Origin: Ophioceras dolichostomum
Lineage: Eukaryota; Ascomycota; Sordariomycetes; Magnaporthales; Ophioceraceae
Direction of reading: 5' to 3'
NCBI GenBank assembly: GCA_003049485.1
Contig: PYST01000172.1
Location: 1-64,000 of the forward strand
DNA length: 64,000 nt
The position numbers and the translations under genes were made by a program. The notes under the pieces were generated by a model. It searched no databases. It worked only from the letters and a program-made list of their open reading frames with translations, and was not told the origin of the DNA. Positions 11,486-21,650 of this stretch are shown piece by piece (the stretch's first letter is position 1; each line of letters opens with the position of its first letter).

Positions 11486-12454
11486 ATACATCAGGTCGAA
11501 CAAGATCGACGGCGACCAAGGTGATGGGGGATGACCGTTTCCAGTAACCCCAATCGTCTGCCTTGGTACCTACCTGGTCGTTCTCACTTGATCTGTACTC
11601 GGTATCTAGGGTTTCTGGTGGTTGGTCTTGGGCAGGGAATTGACTCTTCAGTAGGGTGCTGTGGTGTCGGTGGCTGACTAGCAAGAAGGACAACGGATAA
11701 CCTGGGAGAGATGGATGACCAGCCAAGGGATAGGAAGGAAACTGGGAAAGGCAAACACAGACGGGGTGTCTCAGTCTCATCAGGAGATCATGAAGACGGA
11801 CGACGACATGGGCGGTTTTGACTTACACAGGTATCATTATCACTACTGCATTCGTACAGTTGTCAGTAAATTACGCAGAATAGATTCTCATTCCGCCATT
11901 TACCTCTCTGCCTGCGCCGATATGTCAAGCTGATTACTCCAGGCTCTCCCAGATGTGCCAGGTGTCAGTTGCCTCCGTCGCTCCGGGCTAGGAATCGCAG
12001 ATGCCGTCGTGAGCTACCCATTGCCTTCCAGCACACTAAGCACAACCGCGAGACACACGGCTACCCCAAGATGCTTCCACGATGCCCATTTTTCAAACCC
12101 TTGGCCAAATCCCCCAAGATGCTCCTTTTTGTAACCTGAAGATGCCATTTCAACCCTGCATGTGTTCACCTCCCTACCAGGGATCAAAGCCTTGATACAA
12201 GAAATAAACAGACACGCGCTCACCCGAGCCCGCGGAGGAGCCACATTAACTTTAGGCACCTACAATGAGGCCACATACACCATCCACCAGCACACACCTT
12301 GCCAACCTCACCTCGCCCACCCGCCGAACAAGTATACAAGCCGAACCACTTCGCCCCCAACACCTCGGTCGGCCCTATTGTGCCCTGTCCTGCCCCGGCC
12401 TGCCCCGTCCTGTCCTACTGAATCTTCCCCCCCCACCTGTCTAGTTCCCTCCCC
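11486..12454. other. Convergent 3' spacer
   Basis: Lies between the 3' ends of the small secreted protein gene (+) and the beta-galactosidase gene (-), and should hold both 3' UTRs and terminators. No gene is seen. A C-rich tract with repeated CCTGYCCYGCCC-like words occurs at about 12360-12450. Confidence 0.5.
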
Positions 12455-15400
12455 CTAATCTAAAACTAAATGGAACTCAAACTCCTGATCCGCCCTCAGC
12501 TCATACGCCGGCAACGTCGCGGGGCCGCACGACCCGGACCCGATACCGTGGTGCACCCAGTCCATGTGCACGACCGTGTCCTCCCGCTTCTTCTTGTATA
12601 GCTCGTAAGGGTGCTCCGCTGCGTCGATGTCCTCCGTGGCGTAGTGCAGCGCCTGGAAGCCGGCGCCTTCGAGGCTACCGTCGAAGGTTGCGCGGAGGAG
12701 ACGGTGATAGTGAGACTTTTCGTCGGGTTCTTTCTCCTTCTCCTTCTCCTTCGTCTGATTTGCCCCGGCTGTCGTCCCTTCGCCTTCTTCCTCCTCTTCC
12801 TGTCCACCAGTACCACCGCCGCCGCTGCTGCCGGTGTCCCTTCTTCTACCGTCTCTACTATCGCCGCTACCCCCACCACCACCACGACTGCCACAACCAA
12901 GAAACTCAACCCACCTAACATCGCACCTCCCACCCCCATCCTGCGGATACTCGTAATCCACAAACAGCCCATCGACGCTCTCCTCGTGATTCCCCCACCT
13001 CTGGCTCAGCTTCTTGTCGCGATAGCACTCCCCCGGCCCCCGCCCGAACCACCCGACCTTCTCGCAACCCTCCAACCCAAACCTCAGCCCGAACCTCGAC
13101 AGCGTCGAGGGTGCTTGCAGGCCGGTCATCCGCGCCGACACGGAGATGTCGACCGCGTCTCCCACAAAGCGGAAGGTGGTGGTGGTCAGGATCGCCCAGT
13201 TTAACACGGGGGGTGCGACGCGGTGGTGGGCTGTGATCTCTACCGCCCCGTTTTCAGGGGTAGAATCCCAGGAGACGGACAGGACGTGCGTCTTGGCCTG
13301 GTGCATGCGCGCGCGCCGCCAGTCTTGTCCGAAGTGGCAGCCGCGGTCGTTGTCGGTTAGGGCGCGGTAGATTGCGAAGCTGAGCGGTTCGGAGATGATG
13401 TTTCTGTGATTCTCACCACCACCACCACCACCACCAGGGGAACTAGGGTCGGGTCCGCGGACCCAAGAGACGAGAGTGCCGAGCGTGGTGTCGAACTGCC
13501 AGACCGTTCCGCGCGGGGATGTTATTTCGAGAAGGGACCCGTCGCTTCGTAGCGGGCGGACTAGTGGGGAGTGGAGGAGTTGGGTCTGAGGTGATGGGAT
13601 GGAGAGGTGGTGGTGCGCCTCGTGGGAGACGGTTGTTGTCGTCGCCGTTGAGGGTGGCGCGAGGGGGAATTCGCCGAAGGCGACGACGTGTCCGGCTTTC
13701 GCCCAGTTGGTGTCGTCGCGGAGCATGAAGTCGAGGTGGAGGTAGGACTCGCCGGTGGGAGGGGCTGGTAGGGAGGAGAGGTTTAGGTGGGCGGTTTTGT
13801 GTGGTTTGATGCCTGGTTGGTGGGTGTACGGTCAGGTTAATAAATGGTAAGGAAGTTGCCAGGTTCCTTGAGCGAGGATGGAGGTAATGTGGGTAGATTT
13901 TGGGTGGGAGGGAAACTAAGATGTAAAATGCAGGAATGACGACTGACCTCTTGGGATCTTCACGGTGCCGCCTTCGAACTTGGTTCCGTCCCCCACCATC
14001 GACCAGACGCACCTCAAGTGGTTCAGAGTGACGGTGTCGTACCGGTTGACGATGGTAACCTTGGTGCCCTCGAGTCTTAGGCACTGGACGGGCTCGATGA
14101 TCTTCCCATAGTTGATGAACCCAGGCGTCGGGGTGTGGTTCGAGAACAACAAACCGTCCAGCACGAAGTTCTTGTCGTTCGGGTCGTCCCCAAAGTCGCC
14201 CCCATACGCCATGTACTCCTCGCCGTCCTTGTTCCTGGTCCTGAGGCCGTGGTTTGCCCACTCCCACACAAACCCGCCCATGAGGCGCGGGTACTTGTAG
14301 AACGCCTCGACGTACTCCGACACGCCTCCCGGGCCGTTGCCCATGGCGTGGACGTACTCGCACATGACGAGCGGCTTGTCCCAGTTCTCCTGCCTGGCCA
14401 TGTTGACGACGTCGTCCTGCGAGTTGTACATGCGGCTGAAGATGTCGACGGTGGAGGCGGCCTGGTCGGGCTCGTAGTGCACGAGGCGCGACTTGTCGAC
14501 GCTCTTGATGTAGTCGTACATGGCGACGTGGTTGCGCCCGAAGAAGGACTCGTTGCCCAGCGACCACATGACGACCGAGGCGTGGTTCTTGTCGCGCATC
14601 ACCATCTGCCGCGCGCGGTCGACGTAGGACGCCTCCCAGGCCGGGTTGTCCGAGGCCCAGCCCGCCGCGTTGCCGCCGATCACGCCCAGGCCGTGGCACT
14701 CGAGGTCGGCCTCGTCGAGGATCCAGAGGCCCAGCTCGTCGGCCACGTCGTACATGCGAGGGTCGTTGATATAGTGCGAGGTGCGGATCGCGTTGACGTT
14801 GTGGCGCTTCATGAGGAGGAGGTCGTTCCTCATCCAGTCGTAGGGCACCGCGCGGCCGGAGTCCGGGTGGTGTTCGTGCCGGTTCACGCCCCTGAACTTG
14901 ATCGGGTGGCCGTTGATGCAGAAGACCCCGTTCACCAGCTCCGTGCGCCGGAACCCGATCCTCTGGCTGATGTATGTGCCGTTTTCGTCGAGGGACAGGA
15001 TGAGGTTGTACAGATAGGGGCGCTCGGCTGACCACTTGTGTGGGGATTCGATAGGAATCTCGAAGATGACTTCCCTGCGGCCTACTGTGTGGGCCTTGAC
15101 GATCTCTCTGCCGTCTGCATCGAGGAGCTTGAGATCCACCCTGGTCTTGGCACTGAGCTGGACGTCAACCTGGAGGGTGCCGTCCTTGTATTCTCCGTCG
15201 AGCATGGCGCGGACGTGGAAGTCCTGAATATGGACTATCGGCCAGGCATGCAGGTATACATCTCGCATTATACCCGCCAGCCACCAATGGTCCTATGAAG
15301 AATAGATGCATGTCAGTGGCGAGCCAAAGCAAGCCGATGCGTTGCTTATCATCGAGGGTGGTTTAAAGATGCACGTACCTGATCCTCGAGATAAATCCCA

Positions 15401-16215
15401 TTCGTCCTCTGGTACACCTCAACAGCTAGCACGTTGGTCCCGCCGAACCTGACGTACCCGGTAACATCAAACTCGCTCGGGTTCCTCGAGCCCTGAGAGT
15501 AGCCCACATCATACCCGTTCATGTACACGGTGAAGCCCGTCTCGACCCCCTCGAACCTCAGCAGCATCCGGTGCTCGCCCTGCAGCTCGGCGTCGACATC
15601 GAAGCGGGTCACGTAGCGGCCGCACTCGTTGTCGTCAAGGGGGACGAGCGGTGGGTCCGCGGGGAACGGGAAGTCCAGGTTGGTGTACTGGGGCCCCTTC
15701 CCGAACCCTTGCAACTGCCACATACCCGGAACGTCGACTTCGGCCCACCCGGAGACGTCGAAGGACTCCCGGTAGAAGTGCACGTCGTCGCCACCGAAGG
15801 GGGACTTGGAGAGGCTGAACTTCCATTTCTTGCCGGACAGCTGCTGGCACTTGGCGCGGGAGGTGTCGCGGCTTAGGGCGTCGTCCTCAGATCCGTACAC
15901 GAAGAAGTAGCTGCGGGGCGGGAGGGTGGTTCGGTGGATCACCTTGAGGTTGTTCCAGTCCGGAATGACCTGGGGGAACGCAGCCATGGTGTTGACGCCG
16001 CTGGTTTGGGTTCTGGCCCCGCCGGCAATGTCATTCTCTGCAGAGGCGGCGCTTCGAGGCGGAACCTGCTCTTCCATGACCTCATCATCTTCTGACGTGG
16101 CGGGGGTATTGTCGCCAGCGTCAGATCTGGTAGTATCGGCTCTTATATGGACCTCCATCTCCAACGTTGCATTCGAGCCTAAGAAGGTTGACCTCGGTGA
16201 GGGTGGTGAGGCCAT
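12455..16215 (-). CDS. GH2 beta-galactosidase, LacZ type
   Basis: Three exons (16215-15379, 15292-13948, 13812-12455; introns of 86 and 135 bases) give 1179 residues. Domain order is that of LacZ: jelly-roll (WNNLKVIHRTTLPPRSYFF... to GTNVLAVEVYQRTNGIYLED), an Ig-like domain beginning at DHWWLAGIMRDVYL, then a TIM barrel (IKFRGVNRHEHHPDSG, WILDEADLECHG) with the acid/base Glu527 in WSLGNESFFG and the nucleophile Glu591 in LVMCEYVHAMGN, then the C-terminal Bgal_small_N domain (LTDNDRG, GWFGRGPGECYRDK). It hydrolyses terminal beta-galactosides; with no signal peptide it should be cytosolic. The first 76 residues are acidic and Ser/Thr rich and not family-like; Met77 (15987, in ACACCATGG) starts just before the conserved WNNL and may be the true start. 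Residues 1035-1096 are a low-complexity insertion. Confidence 0.93.
12707..12892 (-). repeat. Low-complexity insertion inside the beta-galactosidase C-terminal domain
   Basis: Codons 1035-1096 read Gly/Ser/Asp-Arg, then poly-Glu, then KEKEKEKEP. They split RCDVRWVEFLG from HRLLRATF, which are adjacent in most LacZ proteins apart from a short loop. It could be a disordered loop or an unspliced in-frame intron; the DNA is made of GGT/GGC and GAG/AAG triplets. Confidence 0.7.
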
Positions 16216-16599
16216 GGCTGTTGTCGTCAAATGGAGTAGTTAGCAGGGGATATCTAGTAGCGATGACGGGCAAAAAGCTGCTACCTGTATCCCGCCGGCA
16301 CGCAAGACAGCTGGAGCCGAGATCGAAAGATGAGAAAAGAAGAAAAGGTAAATCGGCGAAGCTCTAGAGATCAGGCTATCTAACACTGGGAAAAGTTTCA
16401 CACGCCCTGTCGCGCACGACTCTCCTGACCCGGAGGTCACAGCGCAGCTAGTTCATGCCCTCGTCTTCTAGCAGACTGCGACCAGAGACAATGATCCCTG
16501 TGCTGCCCCAGTACCCCGCATCACGGACCGGAAAAGGCTGGGGCTTTAGTGGGGCGGCGATCGGCGGAGATTCTGGGAACCCCTGAGCGATACCCCTGA
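16216..16599. other. 5' region of the beta-galactosidase gene
   Basis: No gene is seen. An in-frame stop stands 24-26 bases before the ATG at 16215, so the reading frame does not extend further upstream without splicing. The stretch should hold the leader and promoter. Confidence 0.45.
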
Positions 16600-17640
16600 T
16601 TCAATCATATTACTTGTCACCTGCCTCCCATGATATCGTAGAAGGTCTACGGGGGTGGCTGGAGGAATGCTTCGGCGACTTACAGCTTATAGAGGAGCGC
16701 GGCCACCCAGCTCACGGGGGACTTACGAAATATAACATGGAAAAGGTGCGGTGTAAGATAGGAGGTCTAGTTAACCCTCCAGAGGTAGATAATCTGTTCT
16801 CTAAAGGTGCATTCCATGCCTCCCTACCTTGACCCCTTTCATCCCGGAGATTTTCCGATCAGTCTTGGGCCGGCAGGCCTTCCCAAGATGCTGTCGCCAC
16901 CCACCCTTCTCGGTGACGCTTCCAGCAGCGAGGGGTTGACCGGATGGTATGCGATTCTTTGGCACAACGCCATCCTCCTTGGCGTCTGGACGTACATCGA
17001 CCCCGACAAGCTCGACGATCCCTCTTCGCCTAGAACGGAGCCAACCTAGGCCACCGGCTTCACCGAGGAATACCGGGTGAAGCGTGATCTGGGATTCGTA
17101 GTTGATGCAAAAAAGCTAGTGCATAGCAACGTCCCGCGCAGCGACCACCACATACTTCCACGAACTGATAATGGCGAAAGCGTTCCCTTTTTCGTGGCGG
17201 CTAGCGTGTTAGCTTGTGAGGGGGCGAGAGGGCACCTGGAGGAGCAGGGCTGTTTGCTTGAAGACGCTCTCGACCGGGCAAAACAACCCATTGAGAAGAG
17301 CAAGAGCGGCTGAGTTCGCTCCACATCCCCATCCGCGAGATGGGCGGCTGGATTTGGCGCACAGTGCAGACCACCATGAGAGATGAGGTCGCTTCTAAGG
17401 TCCGTCAAGCTTATGACGACGACGACAAGGTGCCCGACGAGCGGAACCCGCGTGTGGCCGGCGCGGAAGCAGTTTGTACGGGAGCTTCGCGATCACTTTG
17501 GGATCTTGCCAACACCTTTGGAGACGAAGTTGGGGAGCTAGGGCTTGTTGGACGAAGCTGGGTTCGACCTCTGGGAATCAGGGGAGAAGAGGCGACAGCG
17601 AAGACGACGATCAAGCGCCAGCGACAACTACTCTAGAATA
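16600..17640 (+). mobile_element. Probable relic of a Copia-type retrotransposon gag
   Basis: Coding-like pieces in several frames with intervening stops. The clearest, 16830-17046, reads GLPKMLSPPTLLGDASSSEG, then LTGWYAILWHNAILLGVWTY, then IDPDKLDDPSSPRTEP. This resembles the start of Ty1/Copia gag proteins, where a conserved W and a (V)W.YIDPD motif are typical. Further pieces (17077-17313 and 17340-17636) look coding by codon use but were not recognised. No long terminal repeats, integrase or reverse transcriptase motifs were found, so this would be a truncated and decayed copy. Assignment rests on a short motif match and is tentative. Confidence 0.4.
17478..17570 (+). repeat. Diverged dispersed repeat, copy A
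   Basis: Aligns by eye with 19788-19885. In the same frame copy A reads RELRDHFGILPTPLETKLGS, a stop, then LLDEAGFDL; copy B reads REHRDHHRNLSTPSTTKS..., then SLDEARLEL. Shared DNA includes CAACACC, GACGAAGT and GTTGGACGAAGCT. Both probably derive from one coding element. Confidence 0.6.
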
Positions 17641-17990
17641 TCTCTGGGTGGTAATATTGATATCTTGGGGTCTCAGGGGGGGGGGGTTTCTGAACCGATA
17701 TTTGCGCGCACGCACACACATACACACATATACCGAAATGCACAAGGGTAAAAAGAAAAAGTACAGATCGTGGGCTTGGTTGCGGCTGGCAAGGCTGCCT
17801 CTTTTCCAGTCAATCTGGGAGCGGCCACCTCCATCATCAGGCGAAGAGCCACGCACTTTGGTCCTTTACCGTCTAACTACAACTAGTACTGATCCGAGAC
17901 CTCATTGCAGTTTCGTCTCTGTCAGAACCTTCCTAATCAATGTCTTTCTAGCTACCTACCTAGGTACTTACTCAATTACGTCTGCCCACC
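17641..17990. other. Leader region of the fungal-specific gene
   Basis: No gene is seen. It holds a G-run (about 17679-17687), a (CA)n-like stretch at 17708-17730, and the palindrome TACCTAGGTA at 17957-17966, only 25 bases before the ATG at 17991. Confidence 0.45.
17957..17966. repeat. Palindrome TACCTAGGTA
   Basis: Perfect 10-base palindrome close upstream of the gene at 17991; one of several copies of this word in the window. Confidence 0.6.
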
Positions 17991-18822
17991 ATGGCATCCT
18001 CTCACGAACCTGTTCCCACCTACCACGTCGTGCCCCGTTTCGACATAGCAGCAAATGGAGCGGCCCTTGAGCTCGGCGCCGTCGTGAACAATCTGCACAG
18101 CCTCATTCCTCTGAACCGGGCGAAGATTCCCACCATCCCTCATCGCTACCCAGTCGTCACTCACATGGGTTTCAAGCGACAGCCGCACCCGAGTTCACGA
18201 AGGCCATGCCGGCGTCTGGGCCAAGGCGTTCGCCGCCACCGTGGGCGGCTCGGCCGATGTGTCGGGTCAGGCTGAGACCAACCAAATGGTGATCTGCGAC
18301 GCCGTCATCACGACTTACTTCGACCCGAACCAGGAGTACGTGGATAAGGCTCTGGCGGTCCGTCCTGTCAACCAGTACTTTGTCTCCTCGGGCTACGAAA
18401 AAGACGTCTTCATGATCACAGGCCTTAAGGTGGCCAAGAAGCTGCGCTTCGGCGCTACTACGTCCAAGCAAGGCGCGGTCACCGTCGAGGCGGCCGTCCA
18501 GGAGCTCGGCACTGGCATCCAGGCCGGAATCGGCGCGGGCGTGTCGTCCGACAACACGCACAAACTCGAGTTCGAGGTGGATGACATCGTCGTAGGCTTC
18601 CGCGTGATGCGTTTTGCGTACGAGCGGAAGTTCTCTGTGGGGAAGAAGGTGCTCAAGGGAGAGGAGTACCTCAAAGGCGCCGAGATGCTGGAAGATGGCA
18701 AAAAGGTGACCCCGCAGCTGGAGGCAACGTACAAGCGGGTGCCCATCGAAGGAGAGGAAGAGGCGCAGAGACAGGCCGAGATGGCTGGCCTGGACGAGTG
18801 CTGGGTCGAGTCGACCCACTGA
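17991..18822 (+). pseudogene. Fungal-specific protein of unknown function, frameshifted
   Basis: The N-terminal part (from ATG 17991, CCACCATGG) reads MASSHEPVPTYHVVPRFDIA and NGAALELGAVVNNLHSLIPLN. The rest, in the next frame, reads RTRVHEGHAGVWAKAFAATV, GGSADVSGQ, TTYFDPNQEYVDKAL, DVFMITGLKVAKKL, DDIVVGFRVMRFAYERKF and ends VESTH at 18822. Together they match a widespread, unnamed fungal family of about 250-280 residues with ELGAVVN, GxWAK...ADVS, VFMITGLKVA and FRVxK motifs. The two parts are out of phase; the shift lies between about 18160 and 18185, and no intron of normal fungal size with GT and AG can bridge it. One surplus base in the TTTCAAGCGACAG area would explain it. A sequencing error is as likely as a true mutation, because codon use and motifs are otherwise intact. 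Function is unknown; it is probably cytosolic. Confidence 0.7.
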
Positions 18823-19308
18823 GATGCCTTCAATGGATGACAACGGCTTTGCCTCGGTCGTCACATCAGCTGGAAGCACACCACACGCCGATGAGTTCTG
18901 TAGGGAAGACAAAGCGACGGAGCGCAGGGATGGATTTTTGATTGGGTCAGGAACTGTGAAGGATCTGGATTAGGAGCCCCGGAAGAGGGACCTGCTAAGT
19001 AGGGGGGATGGGGGTGTCATCCGTGTTCCCTTTTTTTTTTTACTTGTGAGAGCTACTTTAGTGCGATGATTTCAGGCGCGCGATGTTGTTTAAAAAACAA
19101 TTTGAGCTATTTTGTATAACTGCGCTGTAGATATCTTTTGTATTGCGGTAGGAAAAGGTGCAGAGGATGTGATACGTAGGGGGTGTACTTGATGATTGGA
19201 GGCGTCTGCACAACAATGAATGCTTCGTGTGATGGCAGACTGCCCAGGTGCCTCTAGGCAGCAGAGGTTCATATTCTATAACAAGAAAGAAGTACCAAAG
19301 TATCTACC

Positions 19309-19318
19309 TACCTAGGTA
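19309..19318. repeat. Palindrome TACCTAGGTA
   Basis: Perfect 10-base palindrome within TATCTACCTACCTAGGTACC; part of the recurring intergenic word family. Confidence 0.6.
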
Positions 19319-19551
19319 CCTCCTGAGAAAAGTGAACCATGAAACACTTGTCGAGTTGGGCCCCTACACTCAGAGAGGTCGCTTGTAGGCACCGACGGAC
19401 ATACTTTGCAATGTCGAACGCATCTTCTCAATACTTTGCTCCTCATCCGCATCGTCGAACATGCCGGCCTTCCAAGGCCGAACGTAGTTATAGCCGCCCT
19501 TTCGACTCGCCATTTCCTCGAAAAGCTTGAGCATACCACTCTTACCTACCT

Positions 19552-19563
19552 CTAGGTACCTAG
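19552..19563. repeat. Palindrome CTAGGTACCTAG
   Basis: Perfect 12-base palindrome, same word family as the sites at 733, 17957, 19309 and 19684. Confidence 0.6.
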
Positions 19564-19683
19564 TACCTTACCACGCGAGCAGGCAGTCGGGCATAAGGGC
19601 CTCGGGACTACTGTCCACGTAATAACTGTAGCTACTGTACGTAACCGTACAAAAACTAGACCGTTGAGAATCGATTTAATACG

Positions 19684-19693
19684 TACCTAGGTA
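19684..19693. repeat. Palindrome TACCTAGGTA
   Basis: Perfect 10-base palindrome, third copy within 400 bases of the other two (19309, 19552). Confidence 0.6.
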
Positions 19694-19787
19694 GTCCTGA
19701 CCTTTGTACGTGAGGTGACCGAGACCGAGCGGAGGCCGCATTTGGTACGACCTCCGCAGCAGTTCATCGTTCATCAGGGGATGTCCC

Positions 19788-19885
19788 GATCAGGGAGCAT
19801 CGCGACCACCATCGGAACTTGTCAACACCCTCGACGACGAAGTCGGACGAGAGCTGGGAGTCGTTGGACGAAGCTAGGCTAGAAC
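19788..19885 (+). repeat. Diverged dispersed repeat, copy B
   Basis: Second copy of the element at 17478-17570. The open reading in this copy continues through SDESWESLDEARLELGGMG without the stop found in copy A. No similar third copy was noticed in the window. Confidence 0.6.
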
Positions 19886-20414
19886 TTGGGGGGATGGGGT
19901 TAGGAAGAAAACGAGGCGGCAGCGTCGATGACAGACGAAAGGTGGTGGACGTTTCCCTTACTTTCACGATGCATTTAGTTCGGCAGCCCCATGGCGTACA
20001 AAAATGGCTATGGACGGTATAGGAACAACCCTGTTGTTTTTCTTGGCTCGTGGTGAGAGGGTGTAGAATCGGGGAAGCAGAAAAAGGATAGTTACAAAAA
20101 AAAGGAAGGGCTGATTCTGCTCCCAAAACTGCGCCATCCTTCCTCTCTCAGAGGGGACAGACGGCCAGTTGGCTGTTAACAGAAACAGGAAGAAGAGAGG
20201 CTGCAGACATAAGAAAAAAGAGTGGAAAGATGAATGCTGCCTTGGCTTGACCTTGACTTGCTTTGCTTTCCTCAAAGATCACCACCAAACCCACCCACCC
20301 ACACAGTCAGTCTCTGCTTTCATTTTGTCACCTTGTCACCTCTCCTCCCATCCGTCTTCCCGCCCCAGCCATCCTCTGCGCGAGTGTTGTCGATGACTGA
20401 CGACTCGGGTTGAT

Positions 20415-21490
20415 TTACTCGGCGTCGGCGGGCTTGGTGCGCTTGCCGGTGGGGGTGGGCCTCGGGGCGCGGGAGGCGGTGGGACGGGGGATCGGGCGGC
20501 GGGAGAAGGTGGTGCTGGGCGTGGCCTTCTTGCCTCCCTTCTTGGAGGACTTGCCCTTGGAGGACTTCGACTTCTTGCCGCTCTTCTTGCCGCTCTTCTT
20601 GCCGCCTAGAATTTTTGTGAAGGGAAAAAGTTTGAGTCAGTATTTCAGCATAATGCAGTTGGAATGTGGAATTGGTTTCCCCCCGTAATGTAGGGCTGGG
20701 GAAGGGAGGGGTTTGGCTTACTCTTCTTGCCGCCCTTCTTGCCCTTCTTGGTCTTCTTCTTCTTGTCGGCGTCATCGCCCTCAACGACATCCTCAACGAC
20801 ATCCTCCTCGACGGACTCTTCCTCAACCTGGCGAGCCTCGATCTCGGAATCGACCTCCTCACCGTCCGGGCCCTTCTTTCCCTTCTTGCCACCCTTCTTG
20901 CCCTTCTTGCCGCCCTTCTTGCCCTTCTTGCCCTTCTTGCCCTTCTTACCCTTCTTTCCCTTCTTCTACACTCGTATGTTAGCCCCGGAAGCTTTCGAAG
21001 CGAGGCTTTTCTGACGGGGAAGGAGTGCAGTACAGTACCTTCTTCTTCTTGTCCGCGTCGTCGGTCTCGACGTCCTCATCAACATCCTCCTCGACATCCT
21101 CCTCAACCTGGCGGGCGGAGAGCTCATCGGTCACCTGCTCAGTTTATTAGTGGATGGGGTACTCTCCGCATAGGGGGCTGTCATGGCTAGGGTATTTAAG
21201 GATGTGTCATGAACGGGGGATGATATCATTTTGACTTACGGGGACGGCGACGGGGTTGGCGACGGCCGGGACGGCCATGGCGGCCAGGACACCCTGTAAC
21301 AAAGGCAGAGTATTAGCATTGAGTGACCATATCATTTGCTTGGGCCTTGAGTTAAGGGGGCCAGTAGACGTACAGCATAGCGGCGGGCGACCTCAGCGGG
21401 GCCAGCACGGGGCTGAACGCCGAAGGAGGACACGGTGGACGAGGCCAACAGGCCCGTCAGGAGAAGGGAGAGGATTGAAGGGGTCTGCAT
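20415..21490 (-). CDS. Secreted modular acidic/Lys-Gly repeat protein
   Basis: Five exons (21490-21374, 21293-21240, 21134-21039, 20965-20722, 20605-20415) splice cleanly (phases 0, 0, 0, 1) to 233 residues. MQTPSILSLLLTGLLASSTV is a signal peptide; RR at 36-37 is a possible Kex2 site. The mature part holds two copies of one module: SARQVEEDVEEDVDEDV...DDADKKKK followed by a KKG-repeat block, and EARQVEEESVEEDVVEDV...DDADKKKK followed by TKKGKKGGKK. A third basic block of GKKS units and a Pro/Thr-rich tail (RRPIPRPTASRAPRP) end it. Acidic and basic blocks alternate, so the chain is a strongly segregated polyampholyte without Cys and is expected to be disordered. A good TATA box lies upstream. 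The role is unknown; wall, polyphosphate or nucleic-acid binding, or processed peptides, are all inference. Confidence 0.8.
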
Positions 21491-21640
21491 GTTTGCGAAG
21501 AGACGTTTGACCGTGGGGGCTTGATGAAGGGCGTAGCCGGAGAAGTGATGAGTCGAACTAGGAGGCGAGTCGAGACCAGACACTGGAGACCTGAAGAGCA
21601 GAAGGGGAGAGAGAGTGAGCTTGAATGGGAGATTCCGTGG

Positions 21641-21650
21641 CTTTATATAG
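21641..21650 (-). promoter_or_regulatory. TATA box (CTATATAAAG)
   Basis: On the minus strand the consensus TATATAA stands about 150 bases before the ATG at 21490, predicting a leader of roughly 110-125 bases. It is one of the clearest TATA boxes seen in the window and suggests strong or switchable expression of the secreted Lys-Gly protein. Confidence 0.6.

Larger units (their letters stand above)
18823..20414. other. Intergenic region with palindromes and repeat copy B
   Basis: No intact gene. It contains a poly-T tract at about 19030-19040, palindromes at 19309-19318, 19552-19563 and 19684-19693, and the diverged repeat copy at 19788-19885. The right end (20280-20414) should be the 3' UTR of the acidic/Lys-Gly protein gene. 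Confidence 0.5.

Noticed and set aside
14135..15031. 298-codon plus-strand open frame opposite the beta-galactosidase
   Set aside because: Val/Asp/Arg-rich antisense shadow created by codon bias of the real exon.
13443..15035. Long open frame of 530 codons on the minus strand overlapping the beta-galactosidase in another frame
   Set aside because: It is an Arg/Pro/His-rich shadow of the GC-rich coding exon with no domain; the beta-galactosidase frame carries all GH2 motifs.
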